A DNA stretch of 47,415 nucleotides from Candidatus Firestoneibacteriota bacterium (lineage in GTDB: Bacteria; Oederibacteriota; Muellerivitia; Muellerivitales; Muellerivitaceae): assembly GCA_013286205.1 (NCBI GenBank), contig JABDGD010000016.1:1-47415 (forward strand). The letters are read 5' to 3'. A program made the translations under genes and the position numbers. The notes beneath the pieces were generated by a model that saw only the letters and a list, made by a program, of their open reading frames with translations, made no database searches and had not been told where the DNA came from. Positions within the stretch are counted from its first letter, which is position 1. The number at the start of each line of letters is the position of its first letter. Of this stretch, positions 1 through 7,514 are shown in pieces.

Positions 1-301
1 AGTAGGAATAGGCTTCGCTGGTGCTGGCGGTTAAAACCAGGTTCTCGGGCTTCACCAACTGCCCTTGAGAAGCCAGATAACGAGCCACTGTTTCGCGGGC
101 AGCAGGGAAGCCGAAGGCTTCGGGCTGATAGCGCAAAGCCTCGGGTTGGCCCAGGCCTTCTAGCAGCTTTGTGGGATAGTTGAAGCCGCATTGGGTTGGG
201 TTGGACTGGGTTAGGTCAAAGGCGATGACCCCGGCGCCTTCGATGGCCTGAGTGACCTGGTTATGGGATAAATCGTCCGGAGTTCGGTTGGAAAAACGCA
301 T
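1..301 (-). CDS. PLP-dependent aminotransferase, N-terminal part (cut by window edge)
   Basis: About 100 codons are readable from an ATG at 301 down to the left edge. The protein opens MRFSNRTPDD and contains LTQSNPTQCGFNYP, ALRYQPEAFGFPAARETVARY and NLVLTASTSEAYSY, the N-terminal signatures of fold-type I class I/II aminotransferases (the SNPT substrate-loop region and the first part of the large PLP domain). The PLP lysine lies outside the window, so substrate cannot be judged; the SNPT...ALRY style is typical of broad aspartate/aromatic-type enzymes. AAGGG about 8 nt upstream supports the start. It is separated from the recombinase gene by about 500 non-coding bases. Confidence 0.85.
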   Translation of the reverse strand, partial: MRFSNRTPDDLSHNQVTQAIEGAGVIAFDLTQSNPTQCGFNYPTKLLEGLGQPEALRYQPEAFGFPAARETVARYLASQGQLVKPENLVLTASTSEAYSY

Positions 302-803
302 ACTTTAACCCTTCAAGTAACTCTTTAAGTTGTTCACTAAGTCGCTGTTTTTCAATGCTTTAAGCAGGGCGGCTAAGCCATTGAGTTAAAGCCTGGCATC
401 AACTCTTGCCCGCTACTGACTCGATCGGCTTGAAAATCGCCTCAAATATGGGCTTTTGGACCCGGTTATCAACCCGGTCGTTAGACCGGTTCAATCAAGC
501 TGGCTGCCTTACGGCTTTGGGCTGAAACCGCCCTGTTTTGTTCAGCTTCAAACCTTCTCGAAACGGACCGATTTTAATCGATTTTGAGCGTTTCGAGAGA
601 TAGTACAAAGATTGGTCTTGCCCTAAAATCGTCTAAAAAAACAGCGTTTAAATGCAAAAACGGGGCATTTGAGCATCTTTTTTTGAAGCAGATGCTTTTG
701 AGGCCGTTTTTGGCCCTTTAAAACCCATAAAAAGAACTGATAAACAAATACTTAAATCGTAAGCTGTAACAGCTTTTTGGGCTGTTTTTAGGCTTTCAGC
801 TGG
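302..803. other. 500-bp gene-free, dyad-rich intergenic region
   Basis: No credible reading frame. It holds several inverted repeats. At 472-494 three CCGGT-type half-sites can form an 8-bp stem with one bulged base. At 556-565/589-598 there are perfect 10-bp arms TCTCGAAACG/CGTTTCGAGA around a 23-nt loop, which itself contains CGATT/AATCG. At 672-678/690-696 AGCATCT pairs with AGATGCT. At 761-775 AAGCTGT-A-ACAGCTT overlaps a competing stem AACAGC/GCTGTT at 768-786. None is followed by a clear T-tract in the direction of the recombinase transcript. The aminotransferase ribosome site is at the left end. Confidence 0.6.
556..598. repeat. Perfect 10-bp inverted repeat downstream of the recombinase gene
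   Basis: TCTCGAAACG (556-565) and CGTTTCGAGA (589-598) are exact reverse complements separated by 23 nt. The loop contains a second small dyad, CGATT-TT-AATCG (569-580). It lies about 200 bp past the recombinase stop codon. Part of the right arm, TTTCGAGAGAT (591-601), recurs in direct orientation at 2034-2044 on the other side of the recombinase gene. Role unknown. Confidence 0.6.
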
Positions 804-1850
804 TTACTGGCCTGCGTCCTGAGCTTTCTGGATTCGAGCCCGGTGACGCTTCAAAACCGACTCGACCCCGAATAAGGCGCCCAGGTTTAAGGCATGGACC
901 TGCAGGTTGGCTCCAAAGGCTTTCTGATGCGCCTGACGGCCCCGGGTGGAGGCCAGCTTCACGTAGTTTTCGCTCACCATGATGCTGGAATGGCCCATGA
1001 GGTCGCGGATTTCATAAACGCTGGCGCCAGACTCGGCTAATTGAGTTCCAAAACTATGCCTTAAAACGTGAACGGTCAGCTCATCTGGGTTTTCAAACTT
1101 GGCCCATTGGGCGGCTTTTTTGACCCAGAGCTCTAAAAAGTGCGGATGAATGGCCTTATTGGTGTCTCTGGGACCGGGAAAAAGATAAGGGCTAATCGCC
1201 TTTTCGGCGGCCAAATATTGCGTCATCAGCAGCTTTAAAGCCTCGGTCATGGGCACAATGCGCTCTTTGTCGCCCTTGCCGATAACGGTCACGTGGCTCT
1301 GGTTGAGGTCCACATCCCGTACTTTGAGGTGCGCGATCTCGGATACCCGGAGGCCGCAGTGGAAGCCCAGCAAGACGACCAGGCTAACCTTTTGACCCTC
1401 CAAATCGCTCGTTTGAAGGCCTCTAACCAGCGCCTCGCGGTCTTTGGGCGCCAAGGGATGGGGATTACGCTGTGGGCTGCGAATGGCCAGGTTGTGAAAG
1501 ACGGCCGTGGGGTCGTTGGTAATCTGCTGCACAGAAGCCAGATAGCGGTAGAAAGACCGGGTCGAAGCCAGGATGCGCTTGAGCGAACGGGTCGAATAGG
1601 CGCCGCGGGTTTTACCGGCAGGCGTCTGGCCGGGCTTGGCCAGTTGGCCGGCAAACCGGGCTAAGTCCTGAGGCTTGGCATCGACAGGCTTTAGGCTGGC
1701 CTGGTCGAGAAACAGTTTGAGCACGCGAAGATCTTGGTGATAGTTGGAACGAGTGTGAATGGACTTGCACAAGTCGAGGAAGCCCGAATAGGGTTCAAGT
1801 TCGTGCAGCTGATCGGGACGATTAAAGGTTTGGCCGTCTTGGTCGCTCAT
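804..1850 (-). CDS. Tyrosine recombinase, XerC/XerD/integrase family
   Basis: A 348-residue site-specific recombinase of the Xer/phage-integrase family. An N-terminal SAM-like DNA-binding domain (about residues 20-125) precedes the catalytic domain. All catalytic residues are visible: R168 in CGLRVSEIAHL, a Lys in GKGDKERIVPM (192-195), H261 and R264 in HVLRHSFGT, H287 in LMGHSS and nucleophile Y296 in SENYVKL. Xer proteins are usually near 300 residues; this one has about 50 residues after the tyrosine, ending in a basic stretch. There is no integron-integrase insertion between the R and HxxR motifs. The ATG at 1850 has AGAGGG upstream. It stands alone, with no second xer gene or phage gene in view. 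A promoter and an 11-6-11 palindrome lie immediately upstream. Confidence 0.93.
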   Translation of the reverse strand: MSDQDGQTFNRPDQLHELEPYSGFLDLCKSIHTRSNYHQDLRVLKLFLDQASLKPVDAKPQDLARFAGQLAKPGQTPAGKTRGAYSTRSLKRILASTRSFYRYLASVQQITNDPTAVFHNLAIRSPQRNPHPLAPKDREALVRGLQTSDLEGQKVSLVVLLGFHCGLRVSEIAHLKVRDVDLNQSHVTVIGKGDKERIVPMTEALKLLMTQYLAAEKAISPYLFPGPRDTNKAIHPHFLELWVKKAAQWAKFENPDELTVHVLRHSFGTQLAESGASVYEIRDLMGHSSIMVSENYVKLASTRGRQAHQKAFGANLQVHALNLGALFGVESVLKRHRARIQKAQDAGQ

Positions 1851-1864
1851 AAGCCCTCTTTAAT

Positions 1865-1892
1865 AACTTCTATAATTACAGTTATAGAAGTT
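1865..1892. other. Dif-like 11-6-11 palindrome (candidate recombination site or operator)
   Basis: Left arm AACTTCTATAA (1865-1875), spacer TTACAG (1876-1881), right arm TTATAGAAGTT (1882-1892). The arms are perfect reverse complements. Total length of 28 bp and the inner ATAA-N6-TTAT core match the known design of Xer dif sites (two 11-bp arms, 6-bp centre). The first recombinase codon is 15 bp away. An extra AGAAGT half-site follows at 1895-1900. It also overlaps the -10 element of the recombinase promoter, so it could equally be an autoregulatory operator. Function is inference from architecture and position. Confidence 0.6.
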
Positions 1893-1909
1893 TAAGAAGT
1901 CTAAGTCAA
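1881..1909 (-). promoter_or_regulatory. Sigma70-type promoter of the recombinase gene
   Basis: On the minus strand TTGACT (1909-1904) and TATAAC (1886-1881) are separated by exactly 17 nt and each differs from consensus at one base. Transcription would start near 1874, inside the palindrome's other arm, giving a short leader with AGAGGG before the ATG at 1850. The -10 hexamer lies in the right arm of the 28-bp palindrome, so protein bound there should block RNA polymerase. Confidence 0.65.
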
Positions 1910-2098
1910 CCGATTTTGGCTCAAGTTGAGATTTTAGGCTGTTTACGGTGATCGGGTCTGGTCTTGTGTTTCAACTGTGTTGTGCCGCGAAAAAACAGGT
2001 CAAAATCAGCGAATTTGCATTTAAACGCATTTTTTTCGAGAGATTATTCCCGGCCATAGTTCATTGCACATGCCGCGAAATCGCTCGGGTTGACCTGA

Positions 2099-2848
2099 TT
2101 ACAAAAACGCTTCGAGTGACTTTTGGAACAACTTTGGCGCTTCGATCGGCACCAGGTGGCCAACTTGATCCATCAGCTCGAGCTTGCTGCCGACAATGAG
2201 CTTGCTCATGGCTTCGGCTTCGGTCGGCGGTATCAAAGCGTCTTCCCGCCCGGCAATGATGAGCGTCTTGGCCTTAATCTGGCCTAACCAGTTCGTCTGG
2301 TCGCGCCTTTGGGCCATAGCGCGCTGGGCTAAGGCCACTGCTTTAGCTGGCGTTTGGTTAATCCATTGGGTCACCTTGGCCTTAACTTCAGGTTTATCAG
2401 CCAAAGTGGTCTTGCCCAGGAGGCCTGGAATCAGGACGTCAGGCAGGTAGCTAACTCCTTCTTTTTCAACCTTTTCAGCCATATTGAGGCGGTTTTGGCG
2501 GCCTTCGGGCTTGTCCGCGGTGGGTTTGGTGGAGATTAAAATCAGCTTGTCGACATGCTCTGGGAATTGGCGCAAGTACTCAAAAGCCCAGTAACCACCC
2601 ATGGAAATGCCGGCCAAAACAAAGGGTTTTCGCACATTTAACTGCATAAGTAGACGGTTCAAATCGCTGGCAGCTTGTTCCAGGGTCAACCTGGGATTGG
2701 ACAAAGTAGTGCCGCCAAAGCCTGGAAAATCAGGCATGACGAACTGATAGCCCGGGATGGGTTCTAGCTGATCCCAAAGCAGGTGCGAAAGCGGAAAGGC
2801 GTGCAATAGAACAATAGATTGAAGGTTTGAGGGATTACTTGAAGCCAT
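2099..2848 (-). CDS. Alpha/beta-fold hydrolase
   Basis: A 249-residue cytosolic alpha/beta hydrolase with no signal peptide. The catalytic triad is visible: nucleophile S82 in the elbow AGISMGGYW, D203 in AGREDALIP and H231 in QVGHLVPIEAP. The oxyanion region is LLHAFPLSHLLWDQ (15-27), followed by MPDFPGFG. This pattern fits the large family of esterases, lactonases and MhpC/BioH-like C-C hydrolases; substrate cannot be told from sequence. It lies 69 bp downstream of the hydroxyacid dehydrogenase gene and is probably the last gene of that transcript. Confidence 0.85.
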   Translation of the reverse strand: MASSNPSNLQSIVLLHAFPLSHLLWDQLEPIPGYQFVMPDFPGFGGTTLSNPRLTLEQAASDLNRLLMQLNVRKPFVLAGISMGGYWAFEYLRQFPEHVDKLILISTKPTADKPEGRQNRLNMAEKVEKEGVSYLPDVLIPGLLGKTTLADKPEVKAKVTQWINQTPAKAVALAQRAMAQRRDQTNWLGQIKAKTLIIAGREDALIPPTEAEAMSKLIVGSKLELMDQVGHLVPIEAPKLFQKSLEAFL

Positions 2849-2917
2849 AAAACTCCTAATAAAACTGGGATAAACCGAAATTTGAAAAGTATTACTTTAA
2901 CTACTTAAAGTGACTGT

Positions 2918-3874
2918 TTACTTGATAACGGGTGTCTTGGGCTTACGGCCAGTTAAGACCAATTCAATATTCTCGGCCGCCAGAAGGGCCATCTTGGTCC
3001 GGGTCTCCAGTGTGGCACTTCCCAGATGAGGCATGAGCGTACAGTTGGAAAGCTTTAAAAGGGTCGGGTTTATCTTAGGTTCGTGCTCATAAACATCAAG
3101 CCCCGCACTGAAGATGGTCTTGGTTTGAAGCGCTTTGACCAGGTCGGCTTCGCGGTGAATGAGGCCCCTAGAAGCGTTGATAAAGATCGACTTAGGCTTC
3201 ATTTGTTTAAACTCTTTCGAGGTGAAGCGGTATTTGGTTTCGGGAGTTAAAGGCGAGTTGACGCTGAGGATATCAGACCGCTTAAGCAGGGTTTCAAATG
3301 ACACATACTTGGCGTTATAGCGTTTCTCCACGGCCAAACTTTCCCGGTGGCGCTGGTGGTACAAAATCGGCATGTTCCATCCCCTTCCGCGCCAGGCGAC
3401 TGCCTTGCCAATACGGCCAAAGCCATAGATGCCCAGGGTTTTGCCGAACAAGTCTTGCCCCAGTAGAAACAGGGCGCCCCAGCCCTTAAAGCCGGTGGTT
3501 CTCACCAACTTCTCCCCTTCCGGCACCCGTCTGGCGCAAGAAAGGATTAAGGCCCAGGCGATGTCAGCCGTAGCTTCTGTCAGTACATCGGGCGTATTGG
3601 TCACCTGAATGCCCCGGCTTTTAGCGGTCTGTAGGTCGATGTTATTAAAGCCAACAGCAAAGTTAGCCACACACTGAAGGTTAGGCGCGGAGCTTAAAAC
3701 TTTAGCGGTCATCGGGTCGGCCAGAGTGGTCAAAACGGCATGAAAGGGTTTAATTTTGGCGGCTAATTGGGTTTCTGAAAATTGTTTTTTATTCCAGACG
3801 ACCTGAAACCGGCGGGAGAGCTTTTGATAAGCCGTTTCCGGAATGAGGTTGGTAATGAGAACTCGTTTTTTCAT
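2918..3874 (-). CDS. D-isomer-specific 2-hydroxyacid dehydrogenase (glyoxylate/hydroxypyruvate reductase-like)
   Basis: At 318 residues it has the family's usual length. The NAD(P)-binding glycine motif is GFGRIG at 151-156, the substrate Arg is R236 in INASRGLIH, the catalytic Glu is E265 in DVYEHEP, and the acid/base H283 is in LMPHLGSAT. The VANFAVGFNNID segment in the substrate domain is typical of the glyoxylate/hydroxypyruvate reductase branch, which reduces 2-oxoacids with NAD(P)H. Exact substrate is inference. Its start lies 9 bp after the stop of the exported-protein gene, so the two are very likely co-transcribed. Confidence 0.88.
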   Translation of the reverse strand: MKKRVLITNLIPETAYQKLSRRFQVVWNKKQFSETQLAAKIKPFHAVLTTLADPMTAKVLSSAPNLQCVANFAVGFNNIDLQTAKSRGIQVTNTPDVLTEATADIAWALILSCARRVPEGEKLVRTTGFKGWGALFLLGQDLFGKTLGIYGFGRIGKAVAWRGRGWNMPILYHQRHRESLAVEKRYNAKYVSFETLLKRSDILSVNSPLTPETKYRFTSKEFKQMKPKSIFINASRGLIHREADLVKALQTKTIFSAGLDVYEHEPKINPTLLKLSNCTLMPHLGSATLETRTKMALLAAENIELVLTGRKPKTPVIK

Positions 3875-3883
3875 GAGACCAGC

Positions 3884-4501
3884 TTACTGGGCGTCGGGTG
3901 TGACGGTTCCTGTGGGGACTACGGTTTCTTTAGGGTTAACCAGATCATTCATTTTTTTCCAAAGGCTGGGGCCTGGTGTGGGTGTAGGGGTGGCGCTGGG
4001 AGTGGGTGTGGGAGAAACCCGGCCGTCCAAAACCATATCGGTTTCATGACCGCCCTTTTTGATAGTCTCGATCACGTCTACTTCGACGCTAAAATCAGCT
4101 TCTTTCAGCTTGTAGAAATGGCCATAAATACGGATGCGGTCGCCCTTGGCCAGCTGTTTCAGCTCGTTAAGATCGCCCGTCAGGCTATGGAACATTAGAA
4201 TGGGAAAGGCGTAGTTGATATCGTCTTTTTCTTTTAATGAAAACTGAATCAGGTTGTACTGATTCACGTCAAAATCAATGCGGCTGAGGCGTTCTTTGTA
4301 GGCGAAGGGTTCTAACCACTTCATGGATTGATAGGAGCCTTCAAACTGAATAGCGCGGCCGTTGTCGATCTCAAAATAATGGGTTCTCAAAAAATCTAAA
4401 TCGATAATGTCATAGTTTGTGAAAAAGTAATCGCCAGGCGTTTCCGCGTGGATCGCCAGAGGGGTTAGGATTAAAAGAAGGGCTAAACAAAGCTTTTTCA
4501 A
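3884..4501 (-). CDS. Exported protein of unknown function with Pro/Thr-rich tail
   Basis: The protein has 205 residues. A clear signal peptide (MKKLCLALLLILTPLAIHA) is followed by a globular part to about residue 160. A low-complexity PTPTPSATPTPTP segment (164-176) and a short C-terminal region follow. The GDRIRIYGHFYKLKEADFSVEVDVIE stretch (120-145) has the alternating pattern of an OB-like beta barrel, but I recognise no named family. The start codon is TTG, supported by GGGAG 5 nt upstream. The TP repeats are encoded by a GT-rich stretch near 3977-4020. It is first in an apparent operon with a hydroxyacid dehydrogenase; the promoter at 4538-4565 reads into it. Confidence 0.75.
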   Translation of the reverse strand: MKKLCLALLLILTPLAIHAETPGDYFFTNYDIIDLDFLRTHYFEIDNGRAIQFEGSYQSMKWLEPFAYKERLSRIDFDVNQYNLIQFSLKEKDDINYAFPILMFHSLTGDLNELKQLAKGDRIRIYGHFYKLKEADFSVEVDVIETIKKGGHETDMVLDGRVSPTPTPSATPTPTPGPSLWKKMNDLVNPKETVVPTGTVTPDAQ

Positions 4502-4537
4502 GAAAACTCCCGCCTTGGCAGTGGTTTAAGGAGGCTC

Positions 4538-4565
4538 ATTATAGCCATTGCCAAGGGCAAGGCAA
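4538..4565 (-). promoter_or_regulatory. Promoter for the exported protein/dehydrogenase operon
   Basis: Minus-strand TATAAT (4543-4538) is a perfect -10. A -35-like TTGCCT (4565-4560) lies 16 nt upstream. A dyad TTGCC-AAG-GGCAA (4548-4560) fills the spacer and could be an operator. The upstream operon's terminator lies directly behind it. Confidence 0.6.
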
Positions 4566-4602
4566 AGGCTTTTTGCCCTGCTGAGGGGTCAAAACTGGGC
4601 AT

Positions 4603-4637
4603 AAAAAAAGCTCTTATCCCTTGAGGAATAAGAGCTT
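4603..4637 (-). terminator. Strong intrinsic terminator after the membrane beta-propeller gene
   Basis: On the minus strand AAGCTCTTATTCC, a short loop and GGGATAAGAGCTT form a long near-perfect stem, followed by seven T residues. It begins 20 bp after the stop codon at 4657 and closes the long operon running down from the kinase/mutL region. Confidence 0.9.
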
Positions 4638-4656
4638 AAGAAGTTTTCGAGAAGGG

Positions 4657-6414
4657 TTAGCGCAGAACGGCTACCCAGATTCCCGAGTCCAATGAAGGAT
4701 ACCAAAGGCCTTCGCTGGCCACGAAAGCGATTTTGATTCCATCCGGCGAAGTCGCCGGCGAGTGGCTGTTAATCTGAGCGGGTACCAGATCTTCGGATGT
4801 TCTCAAGTTGGCGTTGATCATCACAATGCCCTTAATGTCGCGCTTAAAGCCCTTTCGAAGGCCGTTGCGTTCCACCACAATATTTTGACCGTCGGCCATC
4901 CAGTTGATGTCGCCCAATTGATCGTTGGTTTTATAAAGCTCAACTCGCTTGGTGCCATTCATCAGCATGGTCCAGAGAGTGGTCTGGTCGCCTTTTTTAC
5001 CCACGCAAAGATAACGGAAATTGTCCGGTGCGGGTATGACTTGAACCAAGGGATCATTTTCAACCAGTTCATCTTGTTCTTTTTTGTCGTCATCCGTAAT
5101 GATCGGTTCCGTTTCTTTGGTGCGGAGGTTTAGAACATAAGGGGTAGAGTGAATACCATCCACAAAAACCACTTCGTTCGAGTTGACCCAAGAAGGCGAA
5201 AGAATGGCCGTCGTGGAAGAATACAAAAGATTAAGTTTCTTTTTATCCGGCGACCAAACGTTAAGGTCGTAACCCTTACTGTCTTTGGTGACATACAAGA
5301 ATTGCTGAGTCATTTTGTTCCAGGCAAGACCGCCGCTGAAGGGCTCAACATTGGCTTTGACCAAAGTTTCGACAGATCCGTTGTCAACGTTCACTTTCAA
5401 CAACCCCCGCTTCCCTTCTTTGGGGCCGTCAATCAAAAGACTTTTTCCGTTTTCAACAAAGACCGAGTGGAAAGAATCGTCCACAGAAGGCAGTTTAATG
5501 GTGACGGGAGCCTTCTTGTCTGGACCGACTACTTGAAGGAACCACTGATGGTTAAAGTTTTGAGTGAAAACAATTTTGTCGCCTTCTGGTGAATAAAGCA
5601 GATTATTGATATCGCCACGAAGCCCTTTAGCGACTACAACAGTATTTAAAGGCTCGGCTTGAGGTTTCCACAAATCCAAGACGTAATAACCCACCGCGGC
5701 CAGTAAAACGACGGTGCCCGTCATAAAGAGGTATTTTATCCAGCTTCCCTGTTGTTTCACGGTACCTGAATAGTTGAGGCTGTAAATACCGGCGCAGATG
5801 GCTAAAAAGGCCAGCATCAGACTGGGAATGATCATTTGATAAAAGGTCCAGCAGCTATAGGAGATACCCGCGAAAACAAAAGCCAAAACCGCAATGCGAA
5901 GCGAAGCGAAGGCTGGCAGGCGGTTTTTAAAATACTCGACCAGGTACCAGAGCAGGTAAACAAAGAAACAGGCAATAAAAAAGACCAGACCCAACATACC
6001 TAAGGCGGGGAAAAACAAATTCACGCCGTAAAAAATTCCGTAAATGCCTGTCAGATAAAGCAAGAAAACCTGAGTGCCCAGCAAAGAAACTTTCCAGGCA
6101 TGCGGATAGAAAACATCCTTCTTTTGTTCTGTTTCATATTTACCGCGCAAAATGCTTCGGGCATGAGCCAGACATAAAAAGCCAAAACCGCAAACGAAAT
6201 AAGGCAAATGAGGAATGTGGTGAGTGAAAAAGGGTTCCCAGCTAGCCGGAATGGGACGTTTAATTTTGCAAATGACGCCCAAGAACAAGAAAACCAAACC
6301 GACCGAAAGCCAAGTCGTAATTTTCAAAAAGGACGCAATACCTTCTAAGATTGCGTTGGGGCCCTTCTTTTTGACCGCCGTTTTAGACGCTTCTGCGTTG
6401 ACTGGTTCGGCCAC
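4657..6414 (-). CDS. Polytopic membrane protein with C-terminal TolB/WD40-like beta-propeller
   Basis: The protein has 585 residues. The N-terminal half has about seven hydrophobic helices (near 31-51, 68-86, 107-130, 133-160, 170-193, 195-213, 227-247). Residues 255-585 contain repeated propeller strands of the TolB/DPP-IV N-terminal type, such as NNLLYSPEGDKIVFTQ, INWMADGQNIVVERN and SPATSPDGIKIAFVAS. If the N-terminus is cytoplasmic, seven helices would place the propeller outside the membrane. I do not recognise a named family; a sensory or binding role is a guess. The start is GTG, with AAGGAG 6 nt upstream. It follows sppA by 36 bp and is last before a terminator. Confidence 0.75.
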   Translation of the reverse strand: MAEPVNAEASKTAVKKKGPNAILEGIASFLKITTWLSVGLVFLFLGVICKIKRPIPASWEPFFTHHIPHLPYFVCGFGFLCLAHARSILRGKYETEQKKDVFYPHAWKVSLLGTQVFLLYLTGIYGIFYGVNLFFPALGMLGLVFFIACFFVYLLWYLVEYFKNRLPAFASLRIAVLAFVFAGISYSCWTFYQMIIPSLMLAFLAICAGIYSLNYSGTVKQQGSWIKYLFMTGTVVLLAAVGYYVLDLWKPQAEPLNTVVVAKGLRGDINNLLYSPEGDKIVFTQNFNHQWFLQVVGPDKKAPVTIKLPSVDDSFHSVFVENGKSLLIDGPKEGKRGLLKVNVDNGSVETLVKANVEPFSGGLAWNKMTQQFLYVTKDSKGYDLNVWSPDKKKLNLLYSSTTAILSPSWVNSNEVVFVDGIHSTPYVLNLRTKETEPIITDDDKKEQDELVENDPLVQVIPAPDNFRYLCVGKKGDQTTLWTMLMNGTKRVELYKTNDQLGDINWMADGQNIVVERNGLRKGFKRDIKGIVMINANLRTSEDLVPAQINSHSPATSPDGIKIAFVASEGLWYPSLDSGIWVAVLR

Positions 6415-6450
6415 GATCGACTCCTTGAACAGGTCTTAATAACCTACGTG

Positions 6451-7443
6451 CTAAAAGGCTCTGTATTCCAATTGAAGCGAACTGTTGCTGTATTGGCGAA
6501 GCTGGCTGGTTAATGAGAAAGGCAAAATGCTGTCGAGTAATTGGTCAAATTTGCCGGGTTTATCGGCGTGAACGGTCGGCTCGCCTTTAATCCCCGCCAA
6601 AGTAGCGGTTAATTGCACGGCATCGTCGTAGTTGCCCAATTGGTCCACTAAACCCAGTTCAAAAGCCTTGTGGCCAGTAATGGCCCGTCCGTCGGCGTAA
6701 GGAAGAATGTAATTTTTAATCTGTAGGTCATTGATGGTGCCGGCTTTTACTTTTAACCGCTTGGCCAAAGCTTCTTTCAGCGGCTGCTTGCGACCATCGA
6801 TAACGGCATCAAAAAACTGGTGAAACACATCATCCACTGTTTCTTGCAAGTAGGCGCGTTCTTCTTTATTCATAGGGCGGCTAAATGAACCGGTGTCTTT
6901 AAACTTGCCGCTCTTGATGGTTTGAAAATCAACGCCGACTTTTTTGAGCAATCCTGAAGCATCGGGAAACTCGGCGATAACGCCGATAGAGCCGGTTAAA
7001 GTGCCGGGGTTAGCCACAATCTTGTCGCAAGCCGCCGCGATGTAATAGGCGCCTGAAGCGGCCAGACTGGACATGCTGGCGACCACGATTTTTTTGTTGT
7101 CCTGGCGGGCACTTAAAATTTCAGAATAAATTTCTTGGGAAGGGGCTACGGCGCCGCCCGGGCTGTTGAGCCTGAGGATCAAGGCCTTGTCTGAGCTCTT
7201 TTTAAAACGGCGGATGCGTCTAACGATGTCATCGCTCTGGTAAATGGCGCCGTCGATTTCAATCAGATCAATTTCACCGGATCCGGATAGAAAAGAGCTG
7301 TGTCCCCCGCTTTTGCTGATGGCGTGATGAATGAAAAAGACGATAAAGATAAAGCTAAGGATGAAGAAGCCGGCGAAACCTAATAAAAGGTATAAAAACG
7401 TCTTGTTTTGGCCTTGAGAAGGCGTTGTTGATTGGTTTTTCAT
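6451..7443 (-). CDS. sppA: Signal peptide peptidase SppA (S49 family, short form)
   Basis: At 330 residues this is the short, single-domain SppA, a membrane-anchored serine protease that cleaves leftover signal peptides. One transmembrane anchor lies near residues 16-40. The catalytic Ser/Lys dyad is visible: S130 in SSLAASGAYYIA and K182 in KSGKFKDTGSF, 52 residues apart as in Bacillus SppA. LRLNSPGGAVAPSQEIY (91-107) and NPGTLTGSIGVIAE are family signatures. It lies between the Nudix gene and the membrane propeller gene in one direction. Confidence 0.93.
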   Translation of the reverse strand: MKNQSTTPSQGQNKTFLYLLLGFAGFFILSFIFIVFFIHHAISKSGGHSSFLSGSGEIDLIEIDGAIYQSDDIVRRIRRFKKSSDKALILRLNSPGGAVAPSQEIYSEILSARQDNKKIVVASMSSLAASGAYYIAAACDKIVANPGTLTGSIGVIAEFPDASGLLKKVGVDFQTIKSGKFKDTGSFSRPMNKEERAYLQETVDDVFHQFFDAVIDGRKQPLKEALAKRLKVKAGTINDLQIKNYILPYADGRAITGHKAFELGLVDQLGNYDDAVQLTATLAGIKGEPTVHADKPGKFDQLLDSILPFSLTSQLRQYSNSSLQLEYRAF

Positions 7444-7514
7444 GGAAAAACATGGTAACAGAGGGCAAGGGGCTATTCAACCTTAACCCAAGCCAATTAC
7501 CCTTTAAAAAGGCC

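Larger units (their letters stand above)
644..2028. repeat. 15-bp inverted repeat pair flanking the recombinase gene
   Basis: GCGTTTAAATGCAAA at 644-658 is exactly repeated in inverted orientation as TTTGCATTTAAACGC at 2014-2028. The pair brackets the tyrosine recombinase gene and its palindromic promoter. The core is itself nearly palindromic. An 11-bp direct repeat (TTTCGAGAGAT, 591-601 and 2034-2044) lies just outside. These could mark the ends of an inserted segment or be duplicated regulatory sites; I see no target-site duplication that decides it. Confidence 0.5.

Noticed and set aside
486..502. GGTTCAATC resembling a tRNA T-loop
   Set aside because: The flanking bases do not form a T-stem and no acceptor or anticodon arm is found.
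1293..1664. Plus-strand ORF inside the recombinase gene (and a second minus frame at 1289-1654)
   Set aside because: Both are shadows of the recombinase, which has full catalytic motifs; their translations show no domain pattern.
1865..1892. Resemblance of the palindrome arms to loxP (ATAACTTC start)
   Set aside because: loxP has 13-bp arms and an 8-bp spacer; here arms are 11 and spacer 6, and the enzyme is Xer-like rather than Cre-like. Kept only as a dif-like site.
3977..4020. GT-rich microsatellite-like run
   Set aside because: It encodes the Pro/Thr tail of the exported protein on the minus strand; not a separate repeat element.
4555..4578. GGGCAA...TTGCCC hairpin upstream of the exported protein gene
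   Set aside because: It lies within the promoter region and has no T-tract; the real terminator is at 4603-4637.
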